64,000 nt of DNA from Stomoxys calcitrans (taxonomy: Eukaryota; Arthropoda; Insecta; Diptera; Muscidae), in contig NC_081555.1 of NCBI RefSeq assembly GCF_963082655.1, positions 92,829,819 through 92,893,818 of the forward strand, in the 5' to 3' direction. Below are positions 22,820 to 34,270 of the stretch, piece by piece. The notes beneath the pieces were generated by a model. It was not told where the DNA came from and searched no databases. It was given only the letters and a program-made list of their open reading frames with translations. Each line of letters opens with the position of its first letter. Position 1 is the stretch's first letter. Both the position numbers and the translations under genes were made by a program.

Positions 22820-23340
22820 CATTGGTCCCCAACATTCAGCTCAATTATGGTCCGAATGTGTCATTCTGTTTGTAACACCTCGAAATATTGATGTAGGACC
22901 CTTCTTGATCGTCTCGATATTCTGGGTCGAACAAGCCATGCCTGTCCGTTTCTCGAAATCAAGCTAGCCGCTTGAAATTTTGACTTCTTGAGCCATTGGA
23001 AGCCGTAATTTTTATTCAATTTGGCTTAAGTTTTGCATACAGTGTTCTGTTAACACTTCCAACAACTGTGCCATGTAAACTGGTCTCTCGATCACCCTTG
23101 TTCGGTTCCTAGAAGCTTTAATTTTTTCTGTTTTGACAGAAGTTTGGTATGTAGAATATAATTATACCCTTCAACTAAATATACTTTGTATACATTTTTA
23201 GCAGAATCCATGGTGGTGGGTTCCCAATTCCCAGAAATTTTGCACCACAACTCCTTTTGCGACCTTTAATATACCGGCTTAATATGGTCCTTATCGGTCG
23301 ATCTATAGGCGAAATTTCAATGAAATAAAAGCGATAATTA
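22820..23340 (+). mobile_element. Family A repeat, degraded
   Basis: Contains TTCTGTTTGTAACACCTCGA, a remnant CCTGTCCG, TTGACTTCTTGAGCC and the AGCAGAATCCATGGTGGTGG end. There is no complete unit array. Confidence 0.6.
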
Positions 23341-23975
23341 TCAGAAGACATCGTTGGAAATGAGCCATTATTAAGAAACCGTATAATTTTGTCAAGAAAG
23401 CGATTTATGAAAATCCGAAAAAGGGCAATTTTCGAGAAACTGATAAGTATTCTGAGCTCAAAAAAACAGAAAAACCGGTCAAAAAAAGTTTTGTTCCTTT
23501 TTTATATTTGCAGAAAATATTGCCTTAGTTTCTTTCCTTAAGAAAGGTTTGCCCATTGTGTCACCCACTGTTACATTGTATGCGCTTGTGTGGGTTTCTC
23601 TCTCACATATGCCCTGTAAATCCTTTCTATGTATGTGTGTGTGTGTGTTTGTTAGTGCTTATATGCTTGCGTGTCGAATTAAATTTCATCGACAATTTTG
23701 TTATCGATGATGTTTATGTGTATTTACGCGTCATCAATACACAATATGGAGCCACTTTTGTTATGTTAAAGGATTTGTTTTCACTTTTCGTCCTTCAATA
23801 TCGATAGAGGATTAGAACTTTCACAAATTGTGTTTATGTTCAACAGTAAAGTGAAATTTATTATGCTACCCAAAAATAGATACCTAGACTCTAACTACAC
23901 TATACCATAATAAAACTATGCCGACATTGCGTAAAGGAGGAAAGAGAAAAAAAAAACATTATCACACTGTTCATG
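23341..23975. other. Unassigned sequence with (TG)n
   Basis: A (TG)n tract lies at about 23634-23650. An open frame at 23556-23807 spans it, without a recognisable motif. Confidence 0.4.
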
Positions 23976-25085
23976 CAGGTTAGGTTAGGTTCAAGTGGCA
24001 GTCTGCCATCAGACTCACTTAGATGTTTTCGTCCATTGTGATACGACAGGCACAGAAGAAGGAAATGGGCTTCTAGTTCCTACCGTTGAACCATTCAGAT
24101 CGCTTCAAAAAGCCCAACAACTTGCGAATGTTCACATCCGCTAAGTCAGACAGGTTATCAAGGGAATGAAAACCTAAAGTGAAACTCCTTCTGACTGCTA
24201 GTGAGGGACACACACACCGAAGGTGTTCTATAGTCTCTTTTTCTTCGATGTCCTCAAAGATTCTGCAAAAATCGTTGCGGGCAACAACTGTTCAGTCTGT
24301 CAGCACGTTTTCCGATTAGACAGTGACCTGTCGTAACGGACGTAATAACTGAGACGTCCGGTCTAGCCAATGACAGCAAAGCGGTAGATCTCTTCAAGTC
24401 TGCATTAGGCCACATAGTTTTGGAATGCTCACAGTCCCCTCTTTGTGACCATCTATTATTCGGTGTCCTTCGGGCGTGGTCCCGAATACTTAGCTTACAT
24501 GTCGCTAGGGGCATACCTACAGATTCCAGTGTCCCTGGAGTGCGTAAAGTAGTTCCTAGTCTCGCAAGGTCGTCCGCTTTACAATTCCCTGGAAAATCTC
24601 TGAGGCCCTGCACCCAAAACACGTGAATTTTGAACTGTTCTGCCGTCCCGTTGGGAGATCTGCGACAGTCATAGACGGTTTTTATGCTAAAAAATACTTT
24701 CTCCCGGGTTTTAATGGGTGACTGGCTGTCTGAGAAGATATTTATACCAATCGTCGTAATGACGATTATATCTTAGCCATTCCCCCACTTCCTTAATTGC
24801 AAGGATCTCCGCTTGGTACACACTGCAGTGGTCGGGTAACATCTTTGATATGACCAGTTCTAGATCTTTAGAGTACACCCCAAAGCCCACTTGGTCGTTA
24901 ATTTGGAACCATCCATATAGAAGTCTATGTAACTTCTGTTACCAGGGATATCGTAGTTCCAATCGATTCTATCAGGAATAGTGGTACAGTTTTTTTTATC
25001 AAACAGCGGCTCTGGTAGGGTCTAGTGCACAATGCCTGGAATATCGAATATAGTATCAAGGATAACACAGTCCCGTTCGACCATT
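23976..25085 (-). mobile_element. LOA/I-like LINE family 2, copy C (3' part)
   Basis: The 3' tail is CCTAACCTAACCTGC on the minus strand at about 23976. The frame 24254-24622 encodes the end of RNase H (FWVQGLRDFPGNCKADDLAR) and the region after it. It is 5'-truncated near 25085 before RT. The first RNase H motif lies near 24900-24920. Confidence 0.8.
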
Positions 25086-25160
25086 ATCGCGATTTCGACA
25101 GGCGGACGAATGGACGGACTTGGCTGGATTAATAACCCCCATCCTATAGTGGTGGGTATA
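25086..25160 (-). mobile_element. Family A terminus
   Basis: A short terminal piece: GACAGGCGGACGAATGGACG followed by CCATCCTATAGTGGTGGGTA. It leads without a break into family B sequence, as at 54155. Confidence 0.75.
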
Positions 25161-26120
25161 AAAATCAATTTGTGTTTGTTTGTTTGCTTGTCGGTTTGTT
25201 CCGTTTAGATTCAAAAACTGTTGAACCGATTACATTGAAATTTTCACAGATTGTGTTATGTTGGTCTGGAAGGACTCTCCCCCTTATGCCAAAAAGCCCA
25301 CCCAAAATCGAAAATGGACCGATGGGGACAATATGGATATCAAATGAAAGGTATTGGAGAGAAGAATACGAATATGGTATTAAACTTTGGGTCCAAGTTC
25401 CCAACAGGGAGCCACAACCCAAAATTCCCCTAGACAGATATATTGGACATTAATGTTAATATGGGGCTCAAATGAAAGATATTCGGAAGTAGATAAAGAA
25501 TCTGGCATAGAAAATCAGATCGAAGTATAGGGGCACACCTCACCCCACAAAAACGCTTCAAATGAGCATATAACCCATGATGACTAAATGAGACTCGGTT
25601 TGTTTGTTTGTTCCGTGGAATCATAAACGGGTGAACCGGTATTCTTAAAATTTATACAGATTGTGTAGGTTTGTCTGGGAGGAAACATGGGCTATATAAT
25701 TTTTAGATATTGGATGGAGGCGGATCTACAACAGAAACGCCAACCAAAACCAAGAGTGGACCAAAAGGCATAATATGGGTATCAAATGAAAGGAATTGGA
25801 GACTAGAAAACGAATATCGTATTAAAATTTGGGTCCAAGTACCCAGCGGGCCTGCCCAACCCAAAAACTCCTATAAACAGATATATTCGTCGTTTATGTC
25901 AATATGGGACTCAAATGAAAAGTCTTCCACAGAAGATTATAAATATGGCATATCAAGTTCCAAGGTCCATGTAATGGGAGGGCGCCCCACTTCCAAAAAG
26001 GCATATTGGCGGACCATGTCTATATGAGACTCAAATGAAAGATATTTGGGAGTAGATTACGAATAGAAAAAATGCACAGTTATAACACTCTGTACCACAG
26101 TGGTGGTGAAGGATATAAAA
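25160..26120 (+). mobile_element. Family B repeat array, copy 1
   Basis: It starts ATCAATTTGTGTTTGTTTG and has CGATTACATTGAAATTTTCA near 25226, then units with TATGG..TCAAATGAAAG. A second head (GTTTGTTTGTTCCGTGGAAT) at 25600 starts another set of units. It ends near CTCTGTACCACAGTGGTGG at 26090. Short frames on both strands show no known motif. Confidence 0.75.
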
Positions 26121-27395
26121 ATCATAGAAATTTTCAACAAAGCATAAGAGATCTATGGTTTATGTTTTTAATGTCGCTACATCACTAACGTGGGCATTAT
26201 AGAATTTTGTACTCATTTGTGAAACCAGAATGATTTCGTATTACTCCATGTGCATCCATTTGTCTGTCCGGCATAGGAACGAATGCTATGAACAAGATTG
26301 TTTTGCAATTCATGGCTATTGTTAATAACCTGAGTTTTCTCCTGAGTCTTTACTTCAAACAAACTTCAATAGAATTAATAACAACTCGTATAACAGACCA
26401 GTTTTTTTTTCATAATCACTGCATTCATTAATTTGTACAAAATAATCATTAATTCTCATTTAATTTCCCAGGGACACCAAACAGATTACAAACCAACACC
26501 AGCACAGGGGAAAAAAAAGAAAACCGCCACATAAAAATGAGGACATTTTGCCAACATTTCAATCAGTTGCATCAACTGTAATTTGTCATAGTCCACCATT
26601 GTTGGTGCCGCAACAATCTCAATAAGGGACTACTCGCAGTAGACCATAAAACTTTGTGGGCCTAAAATAAAGGAAAGCAAAAAAAAACCGTAAAAGAGTT
26701 GTTGGAGGCCAAAGTGGTGGCGGTGTAGCCATTGAGGAGTGAGAGGGCAATGTGGCGCCATGAACGCCATGGGTTATTAATTACCACGACAATGACCACA
26801 TAATCACAGGAGCAACACCAAACGTATGCCAAACGGGCCACAACGAAACAACACCCACCATTTGCCCACTAAAGGCCCACCATTGTAGTGAATTAACTAA
26901 TTAAGGGACACATAACAAAGGACAATTTGCTACGAAACAGGACACATCATGCCGCAAGAATGTTTGCTAATTAAATACGAATATCAAACACACAACCAAA
27001 AAGTCATCATTTCTACCAACTTTTGACCAAAAACTTTGGGTGATAACAATAAAGTTGGGAATGTTATATATGGGAAAATAATAGAAATGAAATGAAGAAA
27101 TAAGTTTTCTATTGGTAGAAAAAATAGAAAAATAGAAACAAAATAAAATAACGCTTAAGGCATTACAGGAAATGTGTTTCTTTGCCTATATGGAATAGTT
27201 TTAATTATTCAGCGTCCAACTGGCCATTGCATGACACTAAAGGTGCCATCTAACGACCATAAGTTAAATGACCCACTTGGCAAGACAAAAAGAAAAATGT
27301 CATACCTAGACATGCAAAGTTATGAGGTATATATCCTAATGTTTCTTCATAGGACACCAAAAACCCCGGTGACACATTGGATTGATTATATAAAA
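26121..27395. other. Unassigned, probably single-copy sequence
   Basis: I see none of the window's repeat families here. It is AT-rich with no long open frame except at its right end, where the frame continues into the gap. This is one of the longest stretches without detectable transposon sequence. Confidence 0.45.
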
Positions 27396-27595
27396 NNNNN
27401 NNNNNNNNNNNNNNNNNNNNNNNNNNNNNNNNNNNNNNNNNNNNNNNNNNNNNNNNNNNNNNNNNNNNNNNNNNNNNNNNNNNNNNNNNNNNNNNNNNNN
27501 NNNNNNNNNNNNNNNNNNNNNNNNNNNNNNNNNNNNNNNNNNNNNNNNNNNNNNNNNNNNNNNNNNNNNNNNNNNNNNNNNNNNNNNNNNNNNNN
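27396..27595. other. Assembly gap, 200 N
   Basis: Exactly 200 N, so it is probably a placeholder of unknown true length. Open frames that cross it are artefacts. Confidence 0.99.
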
Positions 27596-27722
27596 CCACC
27601 GAAGGATGGGTGTATATACATTTTGGTACTCATCGAAATATCCATTTCCGTGCCGAATTTGGTCCAAATCGGTCCATATTTCGGTATAGCTACCATGGGG
27701 GCATAAATTATGAATTTTTCAT
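27596..27722 (+). mobile_element. Family A fragment after the gap
   Basis: CACCGAAGGATGGGTGTATA, TCGAAATATCCATTTCCG and GGTATAGCTACCATGG match the 5' part of family A copies such as 8927 and 22134. Confidence 0.7.
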
Positions 27723-28692
27723 CAAATGGACATTAAATCCTAGTAGAGTGTATCGTCCATAACCCGCCCCTTGTTCTCAATCTCTCTCATTACCGACACC
27801 AAATGCGACAAGCTTTGATAGTAGTGCACCGTGCCAGACCCTATCAAATGCCTTGGAGATATCCAGATCCAACATTGCTGTCACCAAAGTGGTAGATTGA
27901 AAGAAGTGCCATCAGGTCACCCGTAGAACGATTTCTGCGGAACCCATACTGTTGGTCGCTAAGAAGGCCACGCTCTCCATGACCTTGGGGAAAGCGCAGC
28001 ATATCGCAATTGGCCGATAATTCGCAGGGTTGTTTGCCTCACCTTTCTTGGGTATTGGCTAAACGATCGTAACCTTCCAATGCGCTGAGAAGACTCCCGC
28101 ACAGTAGGCAAGGTTGAAAAGGTTGCGTAATGAACGAGCGAACATCGAAGAACACTTGAATAAGACAAGAGTTGATATGCCATCCGGGCCCGGGTGGGTC
28201 AAGAACCCTTTTAACTCCACGAGTTCGAAAAAATAATTGGGGCATGATGCTAGTTGCATTTTCGATTGAGGGAAGTGTTTGATTGCTATCCGGCAGGGAA
28301 GAGTTCCCTGCAAATATATCAGCCATCACGTTAGCCTTATTAACCGGGTCAGTGAACGTTTGATCGTCCATATTGTTATGGACGATGGAATAGATGAAGA
28401 ACTTCCCTTTACTCTTTTCACTAACGACCAAAAGCTCTTACTTTCTCGTGTAGAAGTAAGTACGCAGACGCTGTTCGTAAAGAAAGCACATTGGCACACG
28501 AAGATCTTGCCTGTTTGTGCAGCTGTTCAGTATTGGTATTTTTATCCCAGCGCCAGTTTCTGAATGCAACCTCTTTCGATTTGACATCATCTCTGCATGT
28601 CTGGTTAAACCAGCTTTTGTCGTCTGATTTAGCCGATATAGTCTTAACTGGAATAAATGTCTTCATTCCATTTAAAATTATCTTCTCAATCA
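27723..28692 (-). pseudogene. Jockey/CR1-like LINE linker and RT N-terminal half
   Basis: Frame 28421-28693 holds the endonuclease-RT linker (DDKSWFNQTCRDDVKSKEVA). Frames 28039-28431 and 28059-28313 hold the start of RT (LTHPGPDGIS, then HWKVTIV and further down PIPKKGEANNPANYRPIA). Near 27840-27880 the minus strand encodes LDISKAFDRVWHGALLSKL, the first catalytic aspartate block. The piece ends near 27725, before the second catalytic box. The frames are shifted relative to each other. It belongs with the endonuclease piece at 29693-29880; an RTE element separates them. Confidence 0.85.
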
Positions 28693-29692
28693 TTTTAGCT
28701 TACTTTACTTTAATTGGCTATGACAGAATATTTGTTCGACTAGCCGAACGTAGAATAGCGTTCCAAGCGCCCTGATCTTCTGCGCTCATTCTAAAATCTC
28801 TGACACCAAGTTTCAAGGTGTCTCTCACAACTTGATCTTTCCGTCGGGCTTTTGGTCTTCCCGGTTTGAGTGTACCACCGTGTTTACCTTCAAAAGACTT
28901 CTTGGCCGGAGCTTCTTCATCCATTCTGACAACATGACCTAGCCAACGCAGCCGTTGTATTTTGATGCGTGTAACTATGCTATCATCATCATACAGCTCG
29001 TGGTTCATTCGTCGCATATACTCTCCTTTAACGCAAACTGGTCCATATGCACAGTTGAGAAAGATTTACAAAGAATATTTCTCTCAAATACTCCAAGTAC
29101 TTCCTCATCTGTTTTCACAAATACCAATGCTTCACAACCATATAACAGCACGAGTAGTATCAGTGTCTTGTATAGTGTAATCTTCGTTTGTCCAGAGGTG
29201 GCCTTGTTTCTAAACTGCTTACTTAGTCCAAAGTACCATCTGTTTGCCAGTATTATGCAACGCTTTATCTCAAAACTGGTGTCATTCGTTTCGGTTACGG
29301 CGGTGCCGAGGTAGATAAAGTTACTGACTATCTCAAAGTTGTGGTTCCCATCTTTCTGTAGTTTCTTCATCTGCTCGGTTGTGCAAAGCTTTTTGGGGAG
29401 CTAAAACCATTCATTTCATCTTATCTCCATTTACTGACAGACCCATTTTCACTGACTCTCTTTCGATTCTTTCAAAGGCTGCAGTTACTACTTCCGGTGA
29501 CCGACCTATGATATCGATGACGTCGGCATAGGCGAGTAGCATGTGTTCTCTATTCACATCTGCATCTCGTATAATCTTCTCCAGCGGGATATTAAAGAGA
29601 TCACACGATAGGCTGTCTCCTTGTTTAAAACCTCGTTTGGTATTAAATGGTTCGGAGAGATTCTTTCCAATTCTTACTGAGGAACGCGTATC
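28693..29692 (-). mobile_element. RTE-like LINE, copy 3 (5'-truncated, inserted)
   Basis: Frames 29411-29690, 29005-29370 and 28718-29017 cover the RT palm to the C-terminus: KRGFKQGDSLSCDLFN, the catalytic box, EIVSNFIYLGTAVTETNDTS and RLRWLGHVVRMDEEAPAKK. The catalytic box at 29519-29530 reads YADV instead of YADD, so the second aspartate is lost. The 3' end is TTAAAGTAAAGTAAGC at about 28696. It lies in the same orientation as, and splits, a Jockey/CR1-like LINE. Confidence 0.88.
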
Positions 29693-29880
29693 GTATTGGC
29701 CCTCAGGAGTCGTATGACTCGAATCGGAAAGGCAGGAGGAATTGTGGGCATTGAATTCCCCAGCGACAACGATTTCACTGCCCGAAAAATCCTCCAAAAT
29801 ATTTGTAATGGAATCAGAAAGGGCGTCAAAGCCGTTCCTGGAGCCTACCTTTCTGAGTTTGGACTTCGATATAAAAATCC
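29693..29880 (-). pseudogene. Jockey/CR1-like LINE endonuclease fragment
   Basis: The minus strand encodes SGSEIVVAGEFNAHNSSCLS, with GEFNAH at the place of the conserved GDFNAH motif; the catalytic D has become E. SSHTTPEGQ follows and is cut by the RTE insertion. The upstream part is missing and the region abuts a MITE. Confidence 0.8.
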
Positions 29881-29893
29881 AAAGTGCAGTAAA

Positions 29894-30127
29894 TTGGTTG
29901 CCCAAAAAGTAATTGCGGATTTTTTAAAAGAAAGTAAATGCATTTTTAATTAAACTTAGAATGAACTTTAATCAAATATACTTTTTTTACACTTTTTTTC
30001 TAAAGCAAGCTAAAAGTAACAGCTGATAACTGACAGAAGAAAGAATGCAATTAGAGTCACAAGCTGTGAAAAAATTTGTCAACGCCGACTATATGAAAAT
30101 TCCGCAATTACTTTTTGGGCAACCCAA
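29894..30127 (-). mobile_element. Mariner-type MITE, copy 3
   Basis: Both TIRs are present: left TTGGTTGCCCAAAAAGTAAT (one G lost) and right AATTACTTTTTGGGCAACCC. The interior is in reverse orientation compared with 7286. TA follows the right end. Confidence 0.93.
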
Positions 30128-30301
30128 TATGTGATTCAATCCCGAATTTAACCCAAAGAGAGTTGAATTCAGGATCCTGTGAGTCCAGGTGTTGTCGCCT
30201 TTAGAACACTACGTCATTACGCACATATACCCCGAGGCCTATGTGTGAAATAAAAAGAGACAGAGTGTGGTACCCAGGGATGTGAAAATCCTGTGGATCT
30301 G
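30128..30301. other. Unassigned sequence
   Basis: No family recognised. It lies between a MITE and a strong hairpin. Confidence 0.4.
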
Positions 30302-30350
30302 AATCCTCATGCACCTGGGTCTCTTTGTGAGACCCAGGTGCGTGAGGATT
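30302..30350. repeat. 22-bp-arm perfect hairpin
   Basis: The arms 30302-30323 and 30329-30350 are complementary over 22 bp with one mismatch (a G-T wobble in RNA form). The loop is 5 nt, TTTGT. The arms contain CACCTGGGTCTC / GAGACCCAGGTG. The hairpin touches a SINE fragment that starts at about 30355. No gene is evident nearby. Confidence 0.9.
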
Positions 30351-30354
30351 GCAA

Positions 30355-30545
30355 ATACTTATTTGCCCATTAGCATTCCATCAAAAAACAGGGGCAAATT
30401 TTGCTCTTTTCAAGGAATGCTCTCCGATTCGAATTACAGGTCAAGTCAAGATTAAGGGTCTCCTTTTATAGTCGAGTTCGAACGGCGTGCCGCAGTGCAA
30501 CACTTCTTTGGGGATAAGTTTTTGCATGATATTCCTTCCTATAGA
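30355..30545 (-). mobile_element. SINE family S1, diverged 3' fragment
   Basis: It matches the reverse of the S1 3' half: AACAGGGGCAAATTTTGCTC, CCTTTTATAGTCGAGTTCGA and ACGGCGTGCCGCAGTG. Both the tRNA-like head and many bases are lost. Confidence 0.75.
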
Positions 30546-31382
30546 ACATTTTTAGCAATCTGCCCTTGTATAGAATATCTGTACATAAATTTGGCAGAGC
30601 AAAAATATTTTCATCTGTCCGTTTGTTGCTTTGTACTTTGTTCCCATTAACATATTTCTTCAAATCTCACAATGCTTATCCCGAGGCTTAAAACCATTGA
30701 AAAAAAAAAAAACATCCTTACTCTGCGAATATGCAAAAACAAATGTCTGTGTAGACAAAGAGGGCGCGTTGGCTGTTTTGGTTGTTGTAACCCATTTTCA
30801 CCACCTGAATCCCAAATGAGATTTTAAACAAATAGCAAGCAGCAAATGACTTTATTCGCACAGAAAATATTTAATAAACGAAAATTTCCACATGAATGGC
30901 TGAGTATAATTAAAAGAAAATAATAATTTATTTTAATGATATGCGAAACACATGCGCTGACATCATTTCACTGTTTTGAGGATGTTGGAAAACGTTTGGA
31001 TGTCTTTTGTCCAGGTGGCTGTTTGGGCTGTGTGAGCTGATGGGGCTGGCAAGGCTGTGCTGCTTCGGTGGTGCAATCACAGCAAAATGTAAATTATTTA
31101 ATTATTTCCAACTCGTCATAATTAAAGCGGATAATAAAACGACAGGATTGTGTGAATGAAATGTTGACAAAGCGTTTTATCGCTAAGAAAACACAAATGG
31201 AGTGCGAATTTGTCGGTCTTTTGGGATTTGATGAAATATATTTTTGGGTTACACTACCCAGAGCATACAAAATGACTTCAATTAGGAAAAATATAATCTT
31301 TGGTTTATCAAAGCAAAAATTTATGCAATCATTTTTCGATACAGGTGAAACGACAGATTTTTCAAACCGGTGAAATGACCTG
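30546..31382. other. Unassigned AT-rich sequence
   Basis: Overlapping short frames (31152-31373 + and 31094-31411 -) cover the same DNA and show no motif. I see no repeat family. Confidence 0.4.
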
Positions 31383-31637
31383 GCCGAAACGGGATAATTT
31401 GAGCACCACACAGGCTGAAAGTTTAAGCTTCGACTTGTGTGGTGTCCATCGTTATCACGGGAAGCTTAGCTGAAACCTATTGGGCGCGTCCACAGGTTGC
31501 GGATGGTGCAAAGCTCCGTTTTTAGGCGGAGTAGCTGCAAATGCGGCCGCGGGCAGTCAGCGATTTTGGTGAGGAGAGTCTCAGTGAGGAGTCAGGTGGA
31601 ACTGGCTCTTAATTAAATACTGAGTGCCAATGATACT

Positions 31638-31953
31638 GGAGGAGGCCACCGTAGCGCAGAGGTTAGCATGTCCGTCTATGACGCCGAACGCCTGGATTCG
31701 AATCCTGGCGAGACCATCAGAAAAAATTTTCAGCGGTGGTTTTCCCCTCCTAATGCAGGAAACATTTGTGAGGTATCATGCCATGTAGAAATTTTCTCAA
31801 AACAGGTGTCGTATTGCAGCACGCCGTTCGGACTCGGCTATAAAAAGGAGATCCCTTATCATTGAGCTTAAACTTGAATCGGACTGCACTCATTGATATG
31901 TGAGAAGTTTGCCCCTGTTCCTAAGCGGAACGTTCATGGGCAAAATTTGCATT
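31638..31953 (+). mobile_element. SINE family S1, complete copy (316 bp)
   Basis: A 13-bp target-site duplication TGCCAATGATACT lies at 31625-31637 and 31954-31966. The head has an A box TAGCGCAGAGG at 31652-31662 and a B box GATTCGAATCC at 31695-31705 (consensus GGTTCGANTCC, one mismatch). The body contains CTCGGCTATAAAAAGGAG. The 3' end is CATGGGCAAAATTTGCAT. The host is the 5' UTR of RTE copy 2; RTE copy 1 shows the uninterrupted site near 13187. Confidence 0.95.
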
Positions 31954-32221
31954 TGCCAATGATACTCGAGATGACAAGGCGAGTTATTGGCGCCTTCAAA
32001 TAACCAATGGCCAACATCAGCGTCTGTTCCCAGGTTAGAAGCGGCTGGTGGCGAGCGTTGGATCTTGGAGCAAGCGGCTCGACACATCGAGGGATACTTG
32101 GGCGATACCACAAAACCCAAGCGGTTGGGGCGCTGGGCAAGTAACCCGTCCCCGGGAAACTGAGAACTACTATGAGAAACAAAGGAATAGTAAAAACGGA
32201 CCCCCCCAATATTGACGAACC

Positions 32222-33084
32222 ACGCTGGCGGATGTATTAGAGAACTACAAGGCAGATATAACCGCCTTACAGGAAGTGCGATGGACTGGGAATGGCGTCA
32301 CAACAACACCAAACTGCGACATACTATACTATAGCTGCCATAATACGAGGCATGAATTTGGCTGTGGATTTGTGGTTAGTCGGAGACTGAAACACCTTGT
32401 CTCCAGCTCTACTCTGGTGAATGAGAGGCCAGCCACAATCCGCATAAAAGCCAAATTCTTCAACATCAGCCTTATTTGCGCCCATGCCCGACGGAAGACA
32501 AAGACGAGCAGACCAAAGATATTTTCTACGAGCGCCTAGAGAGAGAATATGACCACTGCCCCGCCCATGATATTAAAATCGTTCTGGGAGATTTTAATGC
32601 GAAGATAGGGAAGGAAGACATTTTTGGTCCAACAGTCGGAAAGTTTAGCCTCCACGAGATAAGGTCCAGTAATGGGTTGAGGCTGATAGATTTCGCCGCG
32701 GTAAAAAACATGGTAGTTAGTAGCACCAGATTTCAACATAAAAATATCCACAAAGCCACATGGCTGTCACCCGATCAAAACACGGGAAACCAAATTGATC
32801 ACGTTGTAATAGATGGAAGGTATTCATCCAGCGAGTTAGACGTACGATCGAACCGTGGAGCGAATGTAGATTCGGATCATTACCTTGTTGCAGCAAAGAT
32901 TCGCAGACGTTTGAACATGGCGAGGAAAGTACGATCTGATACCGCACGGAAGCTGGCAGCGGCATACTCCACTCGACTGACCCAACTGCTTGATGAAAGC
33001 ACTCCTTGTTCCGATGATATAATGGCGCATTGGCAAACTATTGCCCACTTCATGGAAAATGCCGCGGAATCCCTACTTGGGTAA
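32222..33084 (+). pseudogene. RTE-like endonuclease (one frameshift)
   Basis: The domain reads ALQEVRWTGNG (catalytic E) near 32264, then IVLGDFNAKIG near 32578 (D and N), NQIDHVVIDGR near 32790 and DSDHYLVAAKI near 32870 (SDH). It is therefore the complete endonuclease/exonuclease/phosphatase fold used by RTE elements for target nicking. A 1- or 2-base deletion near 32488, visible by comparison with 13930 in copy 1, splits the frame into 32222-32539 and 32476-33084. The frame ends at a TAA (33082-33084) just after ENAAESLLG, where the linker should continue. Confidence 0.9.
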
Positions 33085-34270
33085 CGGAAGCCTCCTCCAA
33101 GAAACCCTTTGTACGACCTAGAGTGTCGAGATGCTAATGAAGACAAGAATGCGGCATATAGAGCAACCCTGCAATCAGTAGCAACGCGCCAGATGAAGGA
33201 GAGGTATCGGGAGAAAAGGAGAGAGGAGAATCATCTATTCCACAGAAAGAAAAGGAAATGTAAAGACGTGAGTGTGAGCGAATGGAGATGTACAGGAGTC
33301 GGAATGAAGTCCGGAAATTCTACCCAAGAAATAAACGTCAAACCGATGGCTTTGGTGCAGGCACATCCTCCTGGAGAGACAAAGAAGGAAATCTGGTAAC
33401 TGACACAGATAACATGCTGAGGATATGGAAAGAACATTTTACCCAACTGCTAGTGTCCGACGTTGGCGGCGAAGAGGACATCGCAGAACCAATCCCTGAT
33501 GATGGTATAGAATATTTACCTCCTAGTCAGAATGAGGTCCAAGTAGCAGTAACCCGACTAAAGAACAACAAGGCAGCAGGAGACGACGGGTTACCCGCTG
33601 AACTATTTAAGACCGGACGCGACATGCTGATAAGGAGAGAAGAGAAACTTCTATTCCGCAGAAAAAAAAGGAAATGACAAGACGTGAGTGTGAGCGTATT
33701 GAGATGTACAGGAGTCAGAATGAAGTCGGAAAATTCTACCAAAGAAATAAACATCAAACCGATGGCTTTGGTGCAGGCACATCCTCCTGCAGAGACAAAG
33801 AAGGAAATCTGGTAACTGACACAGATAACATGCTGAGGATATGGAAAGAATATTTTACCCAACTGCTAGTATCCGATGTTGGCGGCGAAGAAGATACCGC
33901 AGAACCAATCCCTGATGATGGTATAGAATGTTTAACTCCTAGTCAGAATGAGATCCAAGTAGCAGTAACCCGACTAAAGAACAAGAAGGCAGCAGGAGCC
34001 GACGGGTTGCCTGCTGAACTATTAAAAACCGGAGGCGACACGGTGATTAGGCATATGCATCAGCTTATCTGCGCAATCTGGCTAGAAGAACGCATACCCC
34101 ATGATTGGATCGTCAGCATTCTATGTCTCGTACACAAGAAAGAAGACAAGAGGGAATGTGCCAACCACACAGGAATAAGTCTACTCCCCATCGCATACAA
34201 GATACTCTCGAGCGTACTGTGTGAAAGATTAAAACCTAAACTCAATGTGATAATTGGGCCCTATCAATGA
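33085..34270 (+). pseudogene. RTE-like linker and RT N-terminal region (duplicated)
   Basis: Frames 33109-33399, 33282-33677 and 33674-34270 encode KERYREKRREE, EMYRSRNEV.KFY, LVTDTDNMLRIWKEHFTQLL and KNNKAAGDDGLPAELFKTG, the region leading into RT; the last is the P-x-G-x-D-G-L-P type start of the RT fold. This stretch occurs twice because of a 416-bp tandem duplication. The second copy continues with HKKEDKRECANHTGISLLP. A TGA at 34268-34270 replaces the arginine codon expected before GFRPGKST. Confidence 0.88.
33218..34049. repeat. 416-bp tandem duplication inside the RTE ORF
   Basis: GGAAATG at 33254 and 33670, and GATGTACAGGAGTC at 33287 and 33703, both give a 416-bp spacing. Units differ at many positions. 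416 is not divisible by three, so it also shifts the frame. Confidence 0.93.

Noticed and set aside
23976..23995. Telomeric repeat remnant
   Set aside because: Only two to three CCTAA units, always at the LINE 3' end; it is better described as the element's tail.
26121..27395. Possible host regulatory or single-copy gene region
   Set aside because: I found no open frame, splice pattern or conserved motif to support a gene; without comparison to another species nothing can be claimed.
27174..27696. Long frames across 27396-27595
   Set aside because: They run through 200 N and contain unknown residues; the flanks show no common protein motif.
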